Origin: Prunus persica
Taxonomy: Eukaryota > Streptophyta > Magnoliopsida > Rosales > Rosaceae
Length of the DNA stretch: 64,000 nt
Direction of reading: 5' to 3'
Assembly: GCF_000346465.2 (NCBI RefSeq)
Contig: NC_034015.1
Location: 21,886,462 to 21,950,461 of the forward strand
Part shown: piece after piece, positions 49,482-61,000 of the stretch
Layout of the letters: every line of letters begins with the position of its first letter
How positions within the stretch are numbered: the first letter of the stretch is position 1
Position numbers and translations under genes: made by a program
Notes under the pieces: model-generated
Told to the model about the DNA's origin: nothing
Seen by the model: the letters and a program-made list of their open reading frames with translations, nothing else
The model's database searches: none

Positions 49482-50540
49482 TTAATCTAATTCGGACTCA
49501 TAACCTTCATTCCCTCTTTTAGTAACAAAATCAGAAACATCTAGATGCGTCTTGTTTTGCTGACGTGATATTTCTGATGAGCCATCTGTGGCTGGCGGAG
49601 CATGATCAATGTAATTTATCTCCACTTTCCTGTTCTTAAGTGAAGCTTGATAGAGATCCGCCAAATGCCTGGGCGTACGACAAGTGCGCACCCAATGTCC
49701 CTTTGCTCCACATCTGTGGCAAGGGCTTTCAACATTTCTAGGCACATGACTCATCTGTGCCTTTCCCTTATTACGGGATGCATATTTGCCATTCGTGGAT
49801 GGACCACTCCTTGGTCCTAAACCCTCTAAACGAGCACCATGATTTTTTCTACTTCCTTGCCAGTGGCCACGCTTGCCCCATCGCCCACGTTTATGGATAT
49901 TACCACGAGATGAAGTGGCATTCACTTCCTGAGATGCAGCATTTATTTCAGGAAGTGGTGCTGAGCCCGTTGGGCGAGATTGGTGATTCTTTAATAAGAG
50001 CTCATTATTCTGCTCAGCTAACAAGAGGCAAGATACAAGTTCCGAGTATCTCTTGAAACCGCTATGTCTGTATTGCTGTTGAAGGAGGACATTTGAAGCA
50101 TGAAAAGTGCTCAGAGTTTTTTCGAGCATATCCTCCTCAGATATATTTTCCCCACATAGCCTCATTAATGAGGTAATTCTATGCATAGCAGAGTTATACT
50201 CGGACACTGACTTGTAATCTTGAAATCTCAAGTGGGTCCATTCGTATCTAGCTCTTGGGAGAGTCATCGTCTTCTGGTGATCGTATCTTTCACCTAGAGC
50301 TTTCCACAGAACCAACGGTTCATCAACCACCACATATTCGCTTTTCAGCGCTTCATGGATGTGGCGGCGAAGAAAGATCATGGCCTTCGCATTCTCTTCA
50401 GGCGAAGCATCATTCTCATCTACAATTGTTTGTCCGAGGCCATTGGCTCGTAGATGAATTTTGGCATCCAGGACCCATGATAAAAAGTTGTCCCCGGAAA
50501 GGTCCAAGGCAGCAAACTCCAGTTTTGCCAAATTTGCCAT
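49482..50540 (-). CDS. Copia Gag (capsid and nucleocapsid)
   Basis: Structural polyprotein of about 352 residues from the ATG at 50540 (MANLAKLEFAALDLSG). An upstream in-frame ATG at 50597 would add 19 residues from repeat-derived DNA and fits the family less well. The capsid region (UBN2-type) includes LWKALGERYDHQKTMTLPRA and YNSAMHRITSLMRLCGE. A basic linker precedes one CCHC zinc knuckle, CHRCGAKGHWVRTC. The frame closes at TAA just after an acidic tail (GYESELD). No damage. Confidence 0.93.
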   Translation of the reverse strand: MANLAKLEFAALDLSGDNFLSWVLDAKIHLRANGLGQTIVDENDASPEENAKAMIFLRRHIHEALKSEYVVVDEPLVLWKALGERYDHQKTMTLPRARYEWTHLRFQDYKSVSEYNSAMHRITSLMRLCGENISEEDMLEKTLSTFHASNVLLQQQYRHSGFKRYSELVSCLLLAEQNNELLLKNHQSRPTGSAPLPEINAASQEVNATSSRGNIHKRGRWGKRGHWQGSRKNHGARLEGLGPRSGPSTNGKYASRNKGKAQMSHVPRNVESPCHRCGAKGHWVRTCRTPRHLADLYQASLKNRKVEINYIDHAPPATDGSSEISRQQNKTHLDVSDFVTKRGNEGYESELD

Positions 50541-50550
50541 CTGAAACTTT

Positions 50551-50738
50551 AGGCTCGAGATCTGGAACATTAAGCCACTTATTAATAGGAATTTCATTAT
50601 TCAGGTATATTAATTGATGATAAAGTGTCATGAATTTGCTGTCCAAAATTTTAGGTTCGAGATCTGAGATATTAAGCCACTTATTAATAGGAATTTCATT
50701 ATTCAGGTATATTAATTGATGATAAAAATAAAATCATG
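50551..50738. repeat. About 102-bp imperfect tandem duplication just upstream of gag
   Basis: The block starting AGGCTCGAGATCT at 50551 recurs as AGGTTCGAGATCT at 50653 (offset 102). Both share ATTAAGCCACTTATTAATAG and the following 50 bases almost exactly. The second copy fades after about 50738. Confidence 0.85.
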
Positions 50739-50914
50739 AATTAAATTGCTTGCTGTATGGACGTTAATTCCGCACCATACCTTAAATGTGCGGTAAAGTA
50801 AGTGTGCTTGTATGGGCACTAATTCTGCTCCATACATTTAAATAAAAGCAAAGGCGTGGACGATAAACCCGCACCACCCTTTAAAATAAATGTAAATGTG
50901 CGGTAAAATAAATT

Positions 50915-51208
50915 CATAAAGTAAAGTGTTAGTATTAGTAACGGTCTCCCACTGATAATATGTTTAGTATTACCAAGGGTCCATTTTTGTTAATGGTTAG
51001 TAATTACATAAATTAAAGTGTTAGCATTAGTAACGGTCTCCCACTGATAATATGTTTAGTATTACCAAGGGTCCATTTTTGTTAATGGTTAGTAATTACA
51101 TAAAGTAAAGTGTTAGCATTAGTAACGGTCTCCCACTGATAATATGTTTAGTATTACCAAGGGTCCATTTTTGTTAATGGTTAGTAATTACATAAAGTAA
51201 AGTGTTAG
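50915..51208. repeat. Tandem array, three 92-bp units plus partial fourth
   Basis: Units begin CATAAA(G/T)TAAAGTGTTAG at 50915, 51007 and 51099; a fourth starts at 51191 and stops after 18 bases. Each unit contains AACGGTCTCCCACTGATAAT and GGGTCCATTTTTGTTAATGG. The units are nearly identical. The array lies in the untranslated leader between the 5' LTR and gag. Confidence 0.9.
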
Positions 51209-51254
51209 TTGAAAAATTTCAGAAATAAAAGGAGAGACTATCGTGCTGATAACG

Positions 51255-51681
51255 TGTTATAAAAATAACCTGGGATATGTGCGATAATTCTGAGCTGCAA
51301 GTAAAGTAGATGAGACACAGCATTTAACGAGGTTCGGCTATGCCTACGTCCTCGGAGAGCAGCAGCAGTAACTTTTCCACTATGTAAAAGGATAGAGCTA
51401 CAAGTTTAGTGTTTACAATATATGTGGCTCACTGAATTTTCTCTCTAGGAGAATTTCTCTCTGCTCTCTCTTTCCTCTTTCTTCCTTCTCTTCCTTTCTC
51501 CTTTTTTTCTTTCCCTTCTTCTTTCCGTTTCTCTTCTTATTTATAGGCTGAAATAATCACTATTCATCACTATTCATCACTGTTCACCCGTGACAGACAA
51601 ACTCTATCAAAGCCGCCAAATGAACAGTAATGAACAGTAATGAACAGTATGTGTGGGCTCCATTTCAAGACTTTTATAACA
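51255..51681 (-). repeat. 5' LTR of the copia element
   Basis: 427 bp; carries the promoter for the minus-strand transcript. A CT-rich block (about 51440-51535) and the short tandem words TATTCATCAC and AATGAACAGT lie inside. Confidence 0.96.
51537..51545 (-). promoter_or_regulatory. TATA box in the 5' LTR
   Basis: TATAAATAA on the minus strand, about 136 bases from the LTR's outer edge, followed downstream by a purine-rich stretch. It is the best core-promoter candidate for the retrotransposon RNA. The identical site occurs in the other LTR. Confidence 0.6.
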
Positions 51682-51702
51682 TATATATATATATATATAT
51701 AT

Positions 51703-52910
51703 AACACAGATATGAGATGGTCGGTGTGTAGTCGGCAGAAGAAGAAGAAGAAGAAGAAGAAGAAGAAGACCTTCTGCCTCGCCTGCTGGCCCATGTATTC
51801 TAATTTGTAGCCGTTGCGGAACAAAAGGACCCTTTTAATGGCGGTTGCGGGACAAAAGGAAGAAGTGGGGGCCCACCTTGCTATGATTAATACAAAGAAT
51901 CCCTTAATACAATTGGATTTTAGTCCATTAAGGAGACAGTGATTGATTGGTGGACAAATTGGAGCTCTAATCGGACTGGATATGTTTTTATAGGGACAAA
52001 AAGGTAAGAACGACCTCGTTTCGATTGATCTTAGTATTTGGTTGGTAGAAAAGAGATTGTCTTTGGCAATGTCATGTATCAATCATCCACCACCTTCGTG
52101 GTTACAAGGAGGCAAGGGGCAGTTTTGTTTCTTAACCTATTCATTCAATTCAATGCCTTTCTGTTTCAGATATTTCAAAATGAATGCTGCTGCTTTATAA
52201 GGAAGCCAAACCAAGCGCCAAGTTGTTGCTGGCAAACACAAACATTCATTTTTGGTATGTATACCTTAGCCTTTTCTGTACTTTCCATAAACAAAATTTA
52301 AAAATTTAAAAATGAATGAAGAATTTAAAACCTGGGAAGCTATAAGCACTCGCGATGTTTCTGTGCTGCTTCCCATTTTGTCATTGAGTGCACATCAGAA
52401 AAAGTTGGATTTGTTTTTATGCCTCTTCCATAAGGGAAAAGCATGAATGGGTTTCATTCCATTTTGTAAACCATAGAATTGTCCATTTCTGTTATCTTCT
52501 TAATTCATTGGTCCGGAGAAACAAGTTTCATGTAATTTGTTTTCTTGTTGTTGTTGTTGTTGTTGTTGTAGCAGAAAAAATAAAAACTTGACAGGTTTGA
52601 TTCTTTCTGCAGTGATTTTTCTCAACTGGGTTTTGTTCTGAGGATCAAGTTTAGGCCTTCTTCTGCACAACCATCAGGTAATGTTTTTTGTGTGGAAATC
52701 AGGTTCTTGGATTTGGAAAATTAACTGGAGTTGTATTCACTTTATTCTAGGCACTAGTGTCTATCTCATTGTTCCTGTGGCATATGATTGATTCAATTTT
52801 GCCATTTGCTATGTGAATCTTGAAGAAGATAATGGTAATTCTGAATAGCTGATAAATTTGCACTTGTTTTGTTCCTAGAATCCAGTCTGATTTCTCCTCT
52901 GTTAACTGAG
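51703..52910. other. Promoter and leader region of the GTD-binding gene
   Basis: Contains a GAA microsatellite (about 51738-51769) and a GTT/TTG run (about 52546-52570). A splice acceptor (TTTGTTCCTAG) ends at 52878, so the leader is probably spliced. No other gene seen. The copia element is transcribed away from this promoter. Confidence 0.5.
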
Positions 52911-54448
52911 ATGGCCGAGGGTAGTATGCCTGGGATGCCTGAAACTGATATAACTGCCCTAACCGAAGCGCTTTATGCTCAACAACAACTACTGCAAAAG
53001 CTTTACTCTGAATTGGATCAGGAAAGAGAAGCATCATCAACTGCAGCTGATGAAGCTCTATCCATGATACTGCGCCTGCAAGGAGAAAAGTCTGCCATGA
53101 AGATGGAAGCAAGTCAATATAAGAGATTGGCAGAGGAAAAGATATGTCATGCTGAGGAAGCTCTTGCAATATTTGAAGATCTCATTTATCAGAAAGAAAT
53201 GGAAATTGCTTCTCTTGAGTTCCAACTTCAGGCTTATAGGTACAAACTTTTAAGCATGGGTTGCAGCACTGAATTAGGTGCCGGTGAAAATGTATATCCA
53301 GAGAATTTGTTGTTTCAAAGAAGTGATCTTGGCAATGCGGAAACAGGTGTTAGTGGGACTATAAGGAGAATCAACTCTCTGCCTCCACTTGAACTCAAGG
53401 AATTCCTCAACAAAAAAAGCACTACGGATAAAGACAGAGACAGAGACAGAGACAGAGACAGAGACAGAGACAGAGAAAGAGAAAGAGAAAGAGAAAGAGA
53501 CAGAGAGAGAGAAAGAGACAGACCCATGATCCCTAAGCCAGAATGTGTTAAAAAAAAAGCAGAGAAAAAGGTGGACCAGGAAGTCAATTTCCAGAGCTTA
53601 GATGTAGAGAAGAAATCAATAAATTATGCAGGTGGGAACATGAATACAATCTGGGAGCAGATTAAGAAGTTAGATGCACGAGTGAAAGAGATATCAGATT
53701 GTAAAGATTTTGGTAGGGAGAAATCTTTACTCTTGAAGGGTCTGTCCAGGACTTGTTCATTACCCTCAGTTCCAAAAGTAAGCGTAAACACATCACGTAA
53801 CCCAACAAGCGAAGAAATTATTGCCAGTTTGGATAAGCTTAAGCAAAGTGAGATTCTACAGGAAAGGGAGGCAATTGTTAGTCCTTCATGCTCCTCAAGC
53901 GTCCATGATGTTTTTGAAGTCCCACAAAGTTATGAGAATGCTAGAGCTTGTGAAGGTGAGAAGAAAGAACTTAGTAAGTTGACTGTGGAAGTCGAGAACA
54001 GGCTGGGAAAGCCAGATTTGGTGTTGGATGAGACCAGTGAAATATATGCTAAAGATGAGACAGACAGGGTAAGGAAAATTTTGCATTGCAAGAAGCAAGA
54101 GAATAAAATATTTAAACCAAGAGATGGAATAAGTACTACTGACTCTAATTTGAGGGAGAGATTGGCTGGGGTTACTGAATCTCAGCAAGCCAAATTTCAA
54201 CAGCTGTGGAGGAGAATAGAGCAGCTTGAGGGAGAGAGAAATAGTATAAGGCAAGAAATTAGTCATGCAGGAGAGGAGGAGTTGAAGCTGTTTCAGGAGA
54301 TACATGAGCATCTTAATTTAATACAGTCTGAAATGCGTAGTTGGAAGCCTAAGAAACCCCCTCCGCAGGATGACGAGCCCTTGCACTCTGTTATGGAGGT
54401 ATGACCTTCTTGCTTTTTTCCTTAGGGTATTTACTCACTCTCTCACTC

Positions 54449-54487
<39 letters not shown>

Positions 54488-54664
54488 TGTGGACTGTGAT
54501 ACACATGCACATACACTTTTAGTTGTGAGGGTCTTTGAGCATGGCTTGCTAAGTATAAGCTGGAATGTTGGTTCACCTTGAATGCAAAGTTAAATGCAAA
54601 GTTTGATGACTTATTCCCAAATCTCAATTTTATGGAACAGGCAATGCTACACTTTTGGCTTTGA
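52911..54664 (+). CDS. GTD-binding (DUF593) domain protein, probable myosin-binding protein
   Basis: Coiled-coil protein of the family whose members anchor myosin XI to membranes or vesicles. The start MAEGSMPGMPETDITALTEAL is the first ATG after a splice acceptor. Residues about 10-125 form the GTD-binding domain (ALYAQQQLLQKLYSELDQEREAS ... EASQYKRLAEEK ... YQKEMEIASLEFQLQAYRYKLLSMG). A charged Asp-Arg/Glu-Arg repeat encoded by a GACAGA/GAAAGA run (53427-53520) follows, and a coiled coil lies near the C-terminus. Unspliced, the frame ends at 54404 (497 residues). A donor, GAG|GTATGA, at 54399 and an acceptor, GGAACAG, ending at 54640 would replace the end with AMLHFWL (503 residues, stop at 54664), which I favour. 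No transmembrane segment is visible. Relatives in Arabidopsis: At4g30830 and At2g24140. Confidence 0.85.
53427..53520 (+). repeat. Coding GACAGA/GAAAGA hexamer repeat (Arg-Asp/Arg-Glu tract)
   Basis: In-frame purine repeat encoding about 30 alternating acidic and arginine residues within the GTD-binding protein. The unit is a multiple of three, so length changes would keep the frame. Confidence 0.85.
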
Positions 54665-56073
54665 CCCAGCAATTCGGTGTCGCTGATGAACTTCATGCAT
54701 CATCAGTTTTAAAGGTGCTATGCAGAAAGGATTCCGTAAGAATATCTTTGACCTTTTCTTCTCCAGTGGGTGGTGTGAACTAATAAATTAGATTCTTTGA
54801 TTTGATTTGTATAGCTCCTAATACATTGTAAAATTTTCAATCTGTACATTGAGTCTTACTACAGTACAAACAAATCTTTCTTTCGAATTAGGATTGTACA
54901 AGGAATGCTTCCATGTACATTTTATTATTTTGAAATTGAGATGCAGGTTGTTAAGTGATATCAGGAGTTCTTTCTCAACATAGATACCATGTTTTACATT
55001 TTCCCTCCATATAAAAAAAGTTACATGACACGTTCAACTTTTGAGCATAACTGCAAGAAAGCTTCTGCATACATTCAACATTAGATCATAACGGAAATCA
55101 GTTGAGTGCCCTTGGTGTATCAGAATTTCTGGCAGAAATCTCCCTACCTCCTTTTGTTTTCTATACAATCTTCATGAGATTAAAACCAACTCTGCGATAG
55201 GGAGTGTTTCCATGAAAGAGTAATAATGTAATAGTGACCACAATTAGGTCTTAGAAGACAGTGTCTCATTTTGAGCATGCATAACCACTATGTCAGATTT
55301 CAAGGCAAGCCATGGCCTGGAGTATTTCCCAGGAAATCTAATGTATGTTTAATTCCAGAAAACTGGAGTGATAAACTTTTAATAGTGGAAAGATATTAAC
55401 AAAACGCGTGGGAATTTAGTATATTGGGAGAAATTTAATGCAAGAGGTGCTTTCCTATGAGGATCAAGAAGAACTCAGAAAAAGGAGGCTATTCCATAGT
55501 CTATTTGTTATCTCATTTCCTCCCAAATGATTAAGTATCTCGACGAACGTTCTAACTTAGAAGTTATGCCTTCAAGATCGTTGGGATTCCTAGCACAGCA
55601 AGGATAGGTATAGAAGGGAGACAATCTAAATTGCAGGTATGCCCATACATTCATCTCTTTGCTCACATGGGCTAATGAAAGTGGGTGATATGTTGGAGGA
55701 AGATAGTATAGAACAAGCAGAACTGCTCCAAGGAACATCATTTATTTTGCATGTTTTCATCTTGTCACCTTGTTTGATCATAAGAAGGATTTCACCGTGG
55801 TGAAAAGAACAATTACTTAAAAGTTAAAAAATAAAAAGTGAGACTTATCTTTACAGGGTCCGTGTTTATATTGCCAAAATAGTTTGTGTCGGGACATTAC
55901 ATAAGTGATAGGACTAATTCTATTTTCAGTATTGTTGACCTTTATTGCAATGCTTTCTTAGGCATGTAGTCATATATAGATCTTTCATTTTAAAACTCCA
56001 GATTTCTTCACAACGTTCCAACCATTGATGAAGGGAAGTTGAAGTTGTGAAGGTTGCATATTGGATTTATGGA
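54665..56073. other. Spacer downstream of the GTD-binding gene
   Basis: 3' UTR followed by AT-rich DNA; a CT microsatellite lies in the last intron (about 54443-54485). No gene or bounded transposon recognised before the MITE at 56082. Confidence 0.5.
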
Positions 56074-56081
56074 TTTGTAAG

Positions 56082-56823
56082 GCCCAGTTTGGGATTGGTG
56101 TCACTTTTTAAAAAAGTTGCTTATGTTGTGCTTTGAAAATAATTAGCTGTAAAGTAAAGCAGCTCCATGTTTGGTAAACAATATTTTTAAAGTGCTGTTA
56201 GTACAAAAAGCAGTGTCAAAACCGTTTGGTAAATTTTAATATAAAATTGTTGTAACTGTGAATAATGACTAAAATAGACATGATGTTAAAAGTGTTATGT
56301 ACTAATCATATGGTGATGGTGGTAGTGGTAGTGATGGAGTGGAGGTGGTGGTGGTGATGAAGGTGGAGTTGGTTGTTGTGGTAGTGGTGGTGGTGGGGAT
56401 GGCGGTTGTGGAGGTGGTGGTATGGCAGCATGGTGGTGGTGGAGGTGGGGGAGGTGGTGGGGGAGGATGAGGAGGAGAAGGATGTGGTGGTGGTGGTGGT
56501 GGTGGTGGTGGCGGCGGAGGCGGTGGTTGTGAAGGGTGTGAATGTGGTGGTGCAAGTGGTAGAGTTGGATGTGGAAGTGGAGGTGGTGTCATTTTTAAAA
56601 ATGAATGATAGTATTTTGGGAATTAAAAAAATTCATTAAATGTTCATCTTTACTTCTTTTGAAAGCAGCTTTGAAAAGCAACCTAGAGTCTGCTTTTAAA
56701 ATCTGATGTCAAAAGGCCATTGCTTTTAAAATAATTGGGATATTTTATTTGTACCAAACACCTTAAACTGCTTAACTTTAAAGTGAAGCAGGTTTTTGGC
56801 GGAAAAAAACAATCCCAAACGGG
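56082..56823. mobile_element. hAT-type MITE with 8-bp target-site duplication
   Basis: A 742-bp non-coding element between direct repeats TTTGTAAG (56074-56081 and 56824-56831), the 8-bp size typical of hAT. Terminal inverted repeats: left GCCCAGTTTGGGATTG, right (reverse complement) CCCGTTTGGGATTG. Subterminal parts also mirror each other (CTTTAAAGT/AAAGCAG and TTTGGTAAA-like words). The centre has a large GGT/GGTGGC trinucleotide expansion (about 56310-56585). No transposase. Confidence 0.82.
56310..56585. repeat. GGT/GGA-rich trinucleotide expansion inside the hAT MITE
   Basis: Imperfect GGT, GGA and GGC triplets over about 275 bp. The antisense strand reads as His/Pro or poly-Pro ORFs; these are by-products of the repeat. 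Confidence 0.85.
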
Positions 56824-56831
56824 TTTGTAAG

Positions 56832-58022
56832 TCTTTAACTTGTTCGAATTCTTCGCATGGAACTGAATAACTTGTTACCAAAAAACTAACTTTTTTTCGC
56901 AAGCGCTTTCATATCCAAGACGTAAAATAAAGATTCTTCATTTGAGGATTACATCATTTGATTAACTTCCACTGAAAGATTGCTGAGTTCCAAAAGTTTA
57001 GATTATGCATTGCATAAAATAAGTATTTTGCAGTGATTCAAGAGTTAATTTATAATGAAGAGACAGGAGTTTCACTTGCATTGCACATAGTATTAGTGGG
57101 GTAGTTTTCTATGGAGATCACCTAAAAACAGATGGATGCTTGAAGTAATATTTGCTTGTGGAGGTCACCATCTTGGAGCACCATGTCACATTGGCCTTCC
57201 CCTTTCATGCACAAAGAAGAGTTTGGCATGTAATTCTTTACTGCAAGTGGAACGAGCACTGTGTTTTATCATCATTTGCACCTACCCACCCCAAAAGCTT
57301 CTTTTCATTTCTTTTATTATCTGACCAGCACATCGTTTATTCATAGTTAAACGAAAGTGCCTGAAGTTCTCACTTTCTGCAACAGTATCTGCAATCAAGT
57401 GAAGAGTTCCTGCAGTTCTACAAAAGTTCTGCATTTCTAACATGTACGAATATGATGCAGAAATGCCAAGGAGGAGGAGAGGTACGTGATCCAATTGAAG
57501 AGGCTGCAAGTAGTGGATATCGAATCATCAGACTCAGTAAAGTTTTTACATAAAATATTTGAACAGATGAAAGAAAGTATGAAAGCATTAGTAGTAGGGT
57601 AGGCCAAAAAGAGAACTAAATGCCTTTTTGGACTGTGGATATCAATCTTATTACATGAATTAGTTCTATTATTGAAATAATGAGCAACAAAGTCTGTGTT
57701 TGGATGGTTCTGATATGAAGCAAGCACTAGTTTGTTGACTAGTGAAAGAAACTCTTCTTTATGGTTAGCTTATGTATAACATTTTACTGAATTTTCATGT
57801 CAGCTCTTGGACAAAAGGTTACGAGAAGGCAGTGAAATGTAGTCTGAGTTGCATAATGATACGATCGAATAAGTACAAGACATGGTTAAAAGTTAAAACA
57901 AGTAAGAAAACAATTTCCAATTGCTTTAACCAAAAATTACAAATAAAAATCAAACAAATGAATTCAATTATCAGACATGAAAGTTCAAATTCAATGAAAC
58001 CACTTCCATCACCATCCCAGAG
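56832..58022. other. Spacer between MITE and LRR receptor kinase 3' end
   Basis: AT-rich; the right end holds the receptor-kinase 3' UTR. Nothing else recognised. Confidence 0.5.
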
Positions 58023-61000
58023 TCAGAGTGCATCAACTTTAAGGCCAACTTCTTCAATCAACAGTGATGAAGGATTGGAGATATATTCCTTCACCCGACC
58101 CATTTCATGAGCTACATCTTGCATACTTGGTCTCATTGAAGGATTGTACTGTGTGCACATAAGGCCAAGCTCAATCAACTCCAGAACAACATCCCACCAT
58201 ATTTTGTTATATTGCTTAGGCATTGAATCTGGGACACACCTATCTATCGCTTGTTGAACTATAGAATCAACCCTGCTGGGGTAGTGACTTTTTACCCATT
58301 CATGCAAGCTTGAACCTTCATGAAGAAGGACGTCGGTTGGTCGCCTTCCTGTAACGATTTCTAACAAAAGGACCCCAAAACTGAATACGTCTCCCTCAAT
58401 AGAAGCGCATTTTCCCATCCCATACTCTGTATTTGGTCAAGTCATTGAAGGAAAATAGGTACATATTAGAAATGTAAATCACCATTTTAGCGGTAACACT
58501 AAAATATGACAGAAAAAAAAAAGTACATACCAGGAGCAATATAGCCAATGGATCCGCATAACAAGCCATCTGCTGAACTGAAGGATGTTGAGTCATTCGT
58601 TGGAATATTCTCACCACTACCTTTCACTAATCTTGCAATTCCAAAATCAGTAACCAAAGCCGTCATGTCATCATCTAGTAGAATATTGCTTGGTTTGAGA
58701 TCACAGTGTACAACTCTAACAGGAGAATGATGGTGTAAATAGGCCACTCCTTCAGCTACATCATTGCAGATGCTCACCAACTGAATCAAGTTCAACCCAT
58801 GGCTCAATCCATGGCTTGAGTAAAGATGCCTCTCCAGGCTCCCGTTTGACATCAACGGCAGAACAAGAGCCTTAAAATCCGGCCTACTGCAGGCTGTGAT
58901 GATTCTAATTAAATTTCTGTGCCTAGTCCTCTTCAGGACTTGGCATTCCCTTTTAAAGCTTCCTAAAATCTCTCCATCTGTCTTCAAATCCAATACCTTC
59001 ACAGCAATTACTGAGTTATCTTGAAGGACACCCTTATAGACATGCCCAAACCGGCCTGCACCAATCAAGCTTGAAGCACTGAAACCACCAGTGGCTTCAA
59101 TGAGCTGCTCATATGAGATTCTTGGGTACTTGAGTTCTTTCTTCTCTTCTTCTTCATCATCCCGCAAATCCCCATGGTCGAAAATTTCCAAGTGCCTTTG
59201 GAGATTTGACCTGTGCATGAGGGGGTACCCGAATATGCAAAAGATGGGAGTGATAAGTAATGACAGGAGAATTGACAGAATAGCCAAATGATGAGCATGT
59301 TTTTTCCTGCAGTTTGGCAGGCCTTTTATTGATCCACAGAGACCAACATTTCCGAGGAAAGAATCTATGGTGAGTGAAGAAAAGGCCCCCTTGCTTGACA
59401 CATTCCCAGAGAAGTTGTTGAAAGAGAAGTTGACTTTCTTCAGAGTTAAAGAATCTTGCAGAGATTCTGGTATTTCTCCAATCAATTGGTTTGAAGATAC
59501 ATCAAGTTTTTGAAGATAAGGCAACTTTCCTATTGAAACCGGAAGAGGTCCTTGTAAGGAATTTACCGAAAGGTTGAGGTACTCAATGGCAATGCAGCTC
59601 CCAAGTTGTGATGGGATTGTACCAGAAAGATTATTGGAAGATAGGTCAACTGCTAGCACCATGTCCATTTTGCTCAACTCCATTGGTAATGGTCCATGTA
59701 AGTGATTACTAGACAGGTTCAAATATAGTTTCAAGCTCCTCAGTCCTGCAACTTCACTAGGAATTACCCCTGAAATCTGATTGTGAGAAAGGTCTAGAAT
59801 CTCTAAATTGATGCACTTTCCCAGACTTGGTGGTATGGTTCCTGAGAGTTGGTTCTCATAGAGCAAGAGCCTTCTTAACTGGGAAAGGTTTGCGAAACTA
59901 TCTGGAATTGAACCAGAAAGCTTGTTTTTCGATAAATCTAGAAGGCCTAAATGGGGAATGTCACCAAGAGCGGGTGGAATCTCACCAGAGATTGAATTGT
60001 TGGACAAATACACCCTTTCTAGCTTTGTCATTTGGCACAGTTTGGGTGGGATGGTTCCATTCAAAAGGTTACTAGACAAGTTTAGCAGGGTGAGATTGAC
60101 AAGGTTTGAAATTTGAGGAGGAATTGAACCATAAAGAAGATTAGCATCTAAATGAATTTGTACAAGATTGGTAGAAAGATTACCAATAATAGGAGGTATC
60201 TCTCCCCCAAGATTATTTCCAGCTAATTCAAGCTCTTGAAAGTTAGAGGCATTAACTAAAGAAGTTAAAAAAGGTTCAAGGTTAGTGTTACCATTATGGC
60301 TCACAAAGCCATTGTAGGACAAGTAGAGGTACTGTAATTGTGGCATTTTCTGTATAATCTCCAACGGCAACTCCCCACTTAGCATGTTAGACTCCAAATC
60401 AAGCCATTCCAGTCTTGAGGAATTTGCAAGGGCTGCAGGAACCTGACCTACAAGATGATTGGACCACAGTAGAAGAAACCTCAACTGTTTAAGCTTACAG
60501 CCATCTGCTAAAGGGATTTTTCCGCTTAAAGAATTGTTAGAGAGGTCAATGTACTGCAAAGAAGAAGAAGAATGATTGCAGAAAAGTGTCACTGGAATTT
60601 CACCCTCGAGCCGGTTGCTTCCCAAATCAATGTATACTAATTTGTGAAGAAAACCAAGTTCAGCAGCAATGTTTCCTTCTAGAAGATTGGAAGATAAGCT
60701 GAGCTGTCTAAGGTTAAACAGAGAGCCTAATTCTCCTGGAATGTGACCTTCAAAAAAGTTTCTTGACAAGTCAAGAATGGACAAGGAAGAAAGATTAGCA
60801 AGAGCCGGAGAAATGGGGCCCCTGAGAGACCTTCCACTAAGATCAAGCTCTACAACTTGGTCTCTACCCTTGTTGCACCTGATGCCTGACCAATTACAAA
60901 CATGAACACCCAAAGAATTCCAGTCCTCTAAAGCATGCTGGGGGTCCGAAACAATCGCTGTCTTGAAAGAAAGCAACGATGCCTTATCTCTCATTGTTTG

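Larger units (their letters stand above)
45182..51681 (-). mobile_element. Complete young Ty1/copia LTR retrotransposon
   Basis: A 6,500-bp element on the minus strand: 5' LTR 51255-51681, gag, pol (protease, integrase, reverse transcriptase, RNase H), 3' LTR 45182-45608. The integrase-before-RT order defines copia. Both LTRs are 427 bp, begin TGTTATAAAA and end TTTTATAACA, and I see no difference between them, so insertion is recent. The 5-bp duplication TATAT (45177-45181 and 51682-51686) lies in a TA microsatellite, so it is not fully independent evidence. A purine tract AAGGGGGAG abuts the 3' LTR. The sequence after the 5' LTR, TTATCAGCACGA, only weakly resembles an initiator-Met tRNA primer site. 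Confidence 0.96.

Noticed and set aside
53315..53587. Ser-Leu repeat ORF on the minus strand
   Set aside because: It is the shadow of the GACAGA/GAAAGA repeat in the GTD-binding gene.
56295..56592. Minus-strand His/Pro-rich ORFs (86 and 96 codons)
   Set aside because: They are translations of the GGT microsatellite inside the hAT MITE, with no promoter or conserved start.
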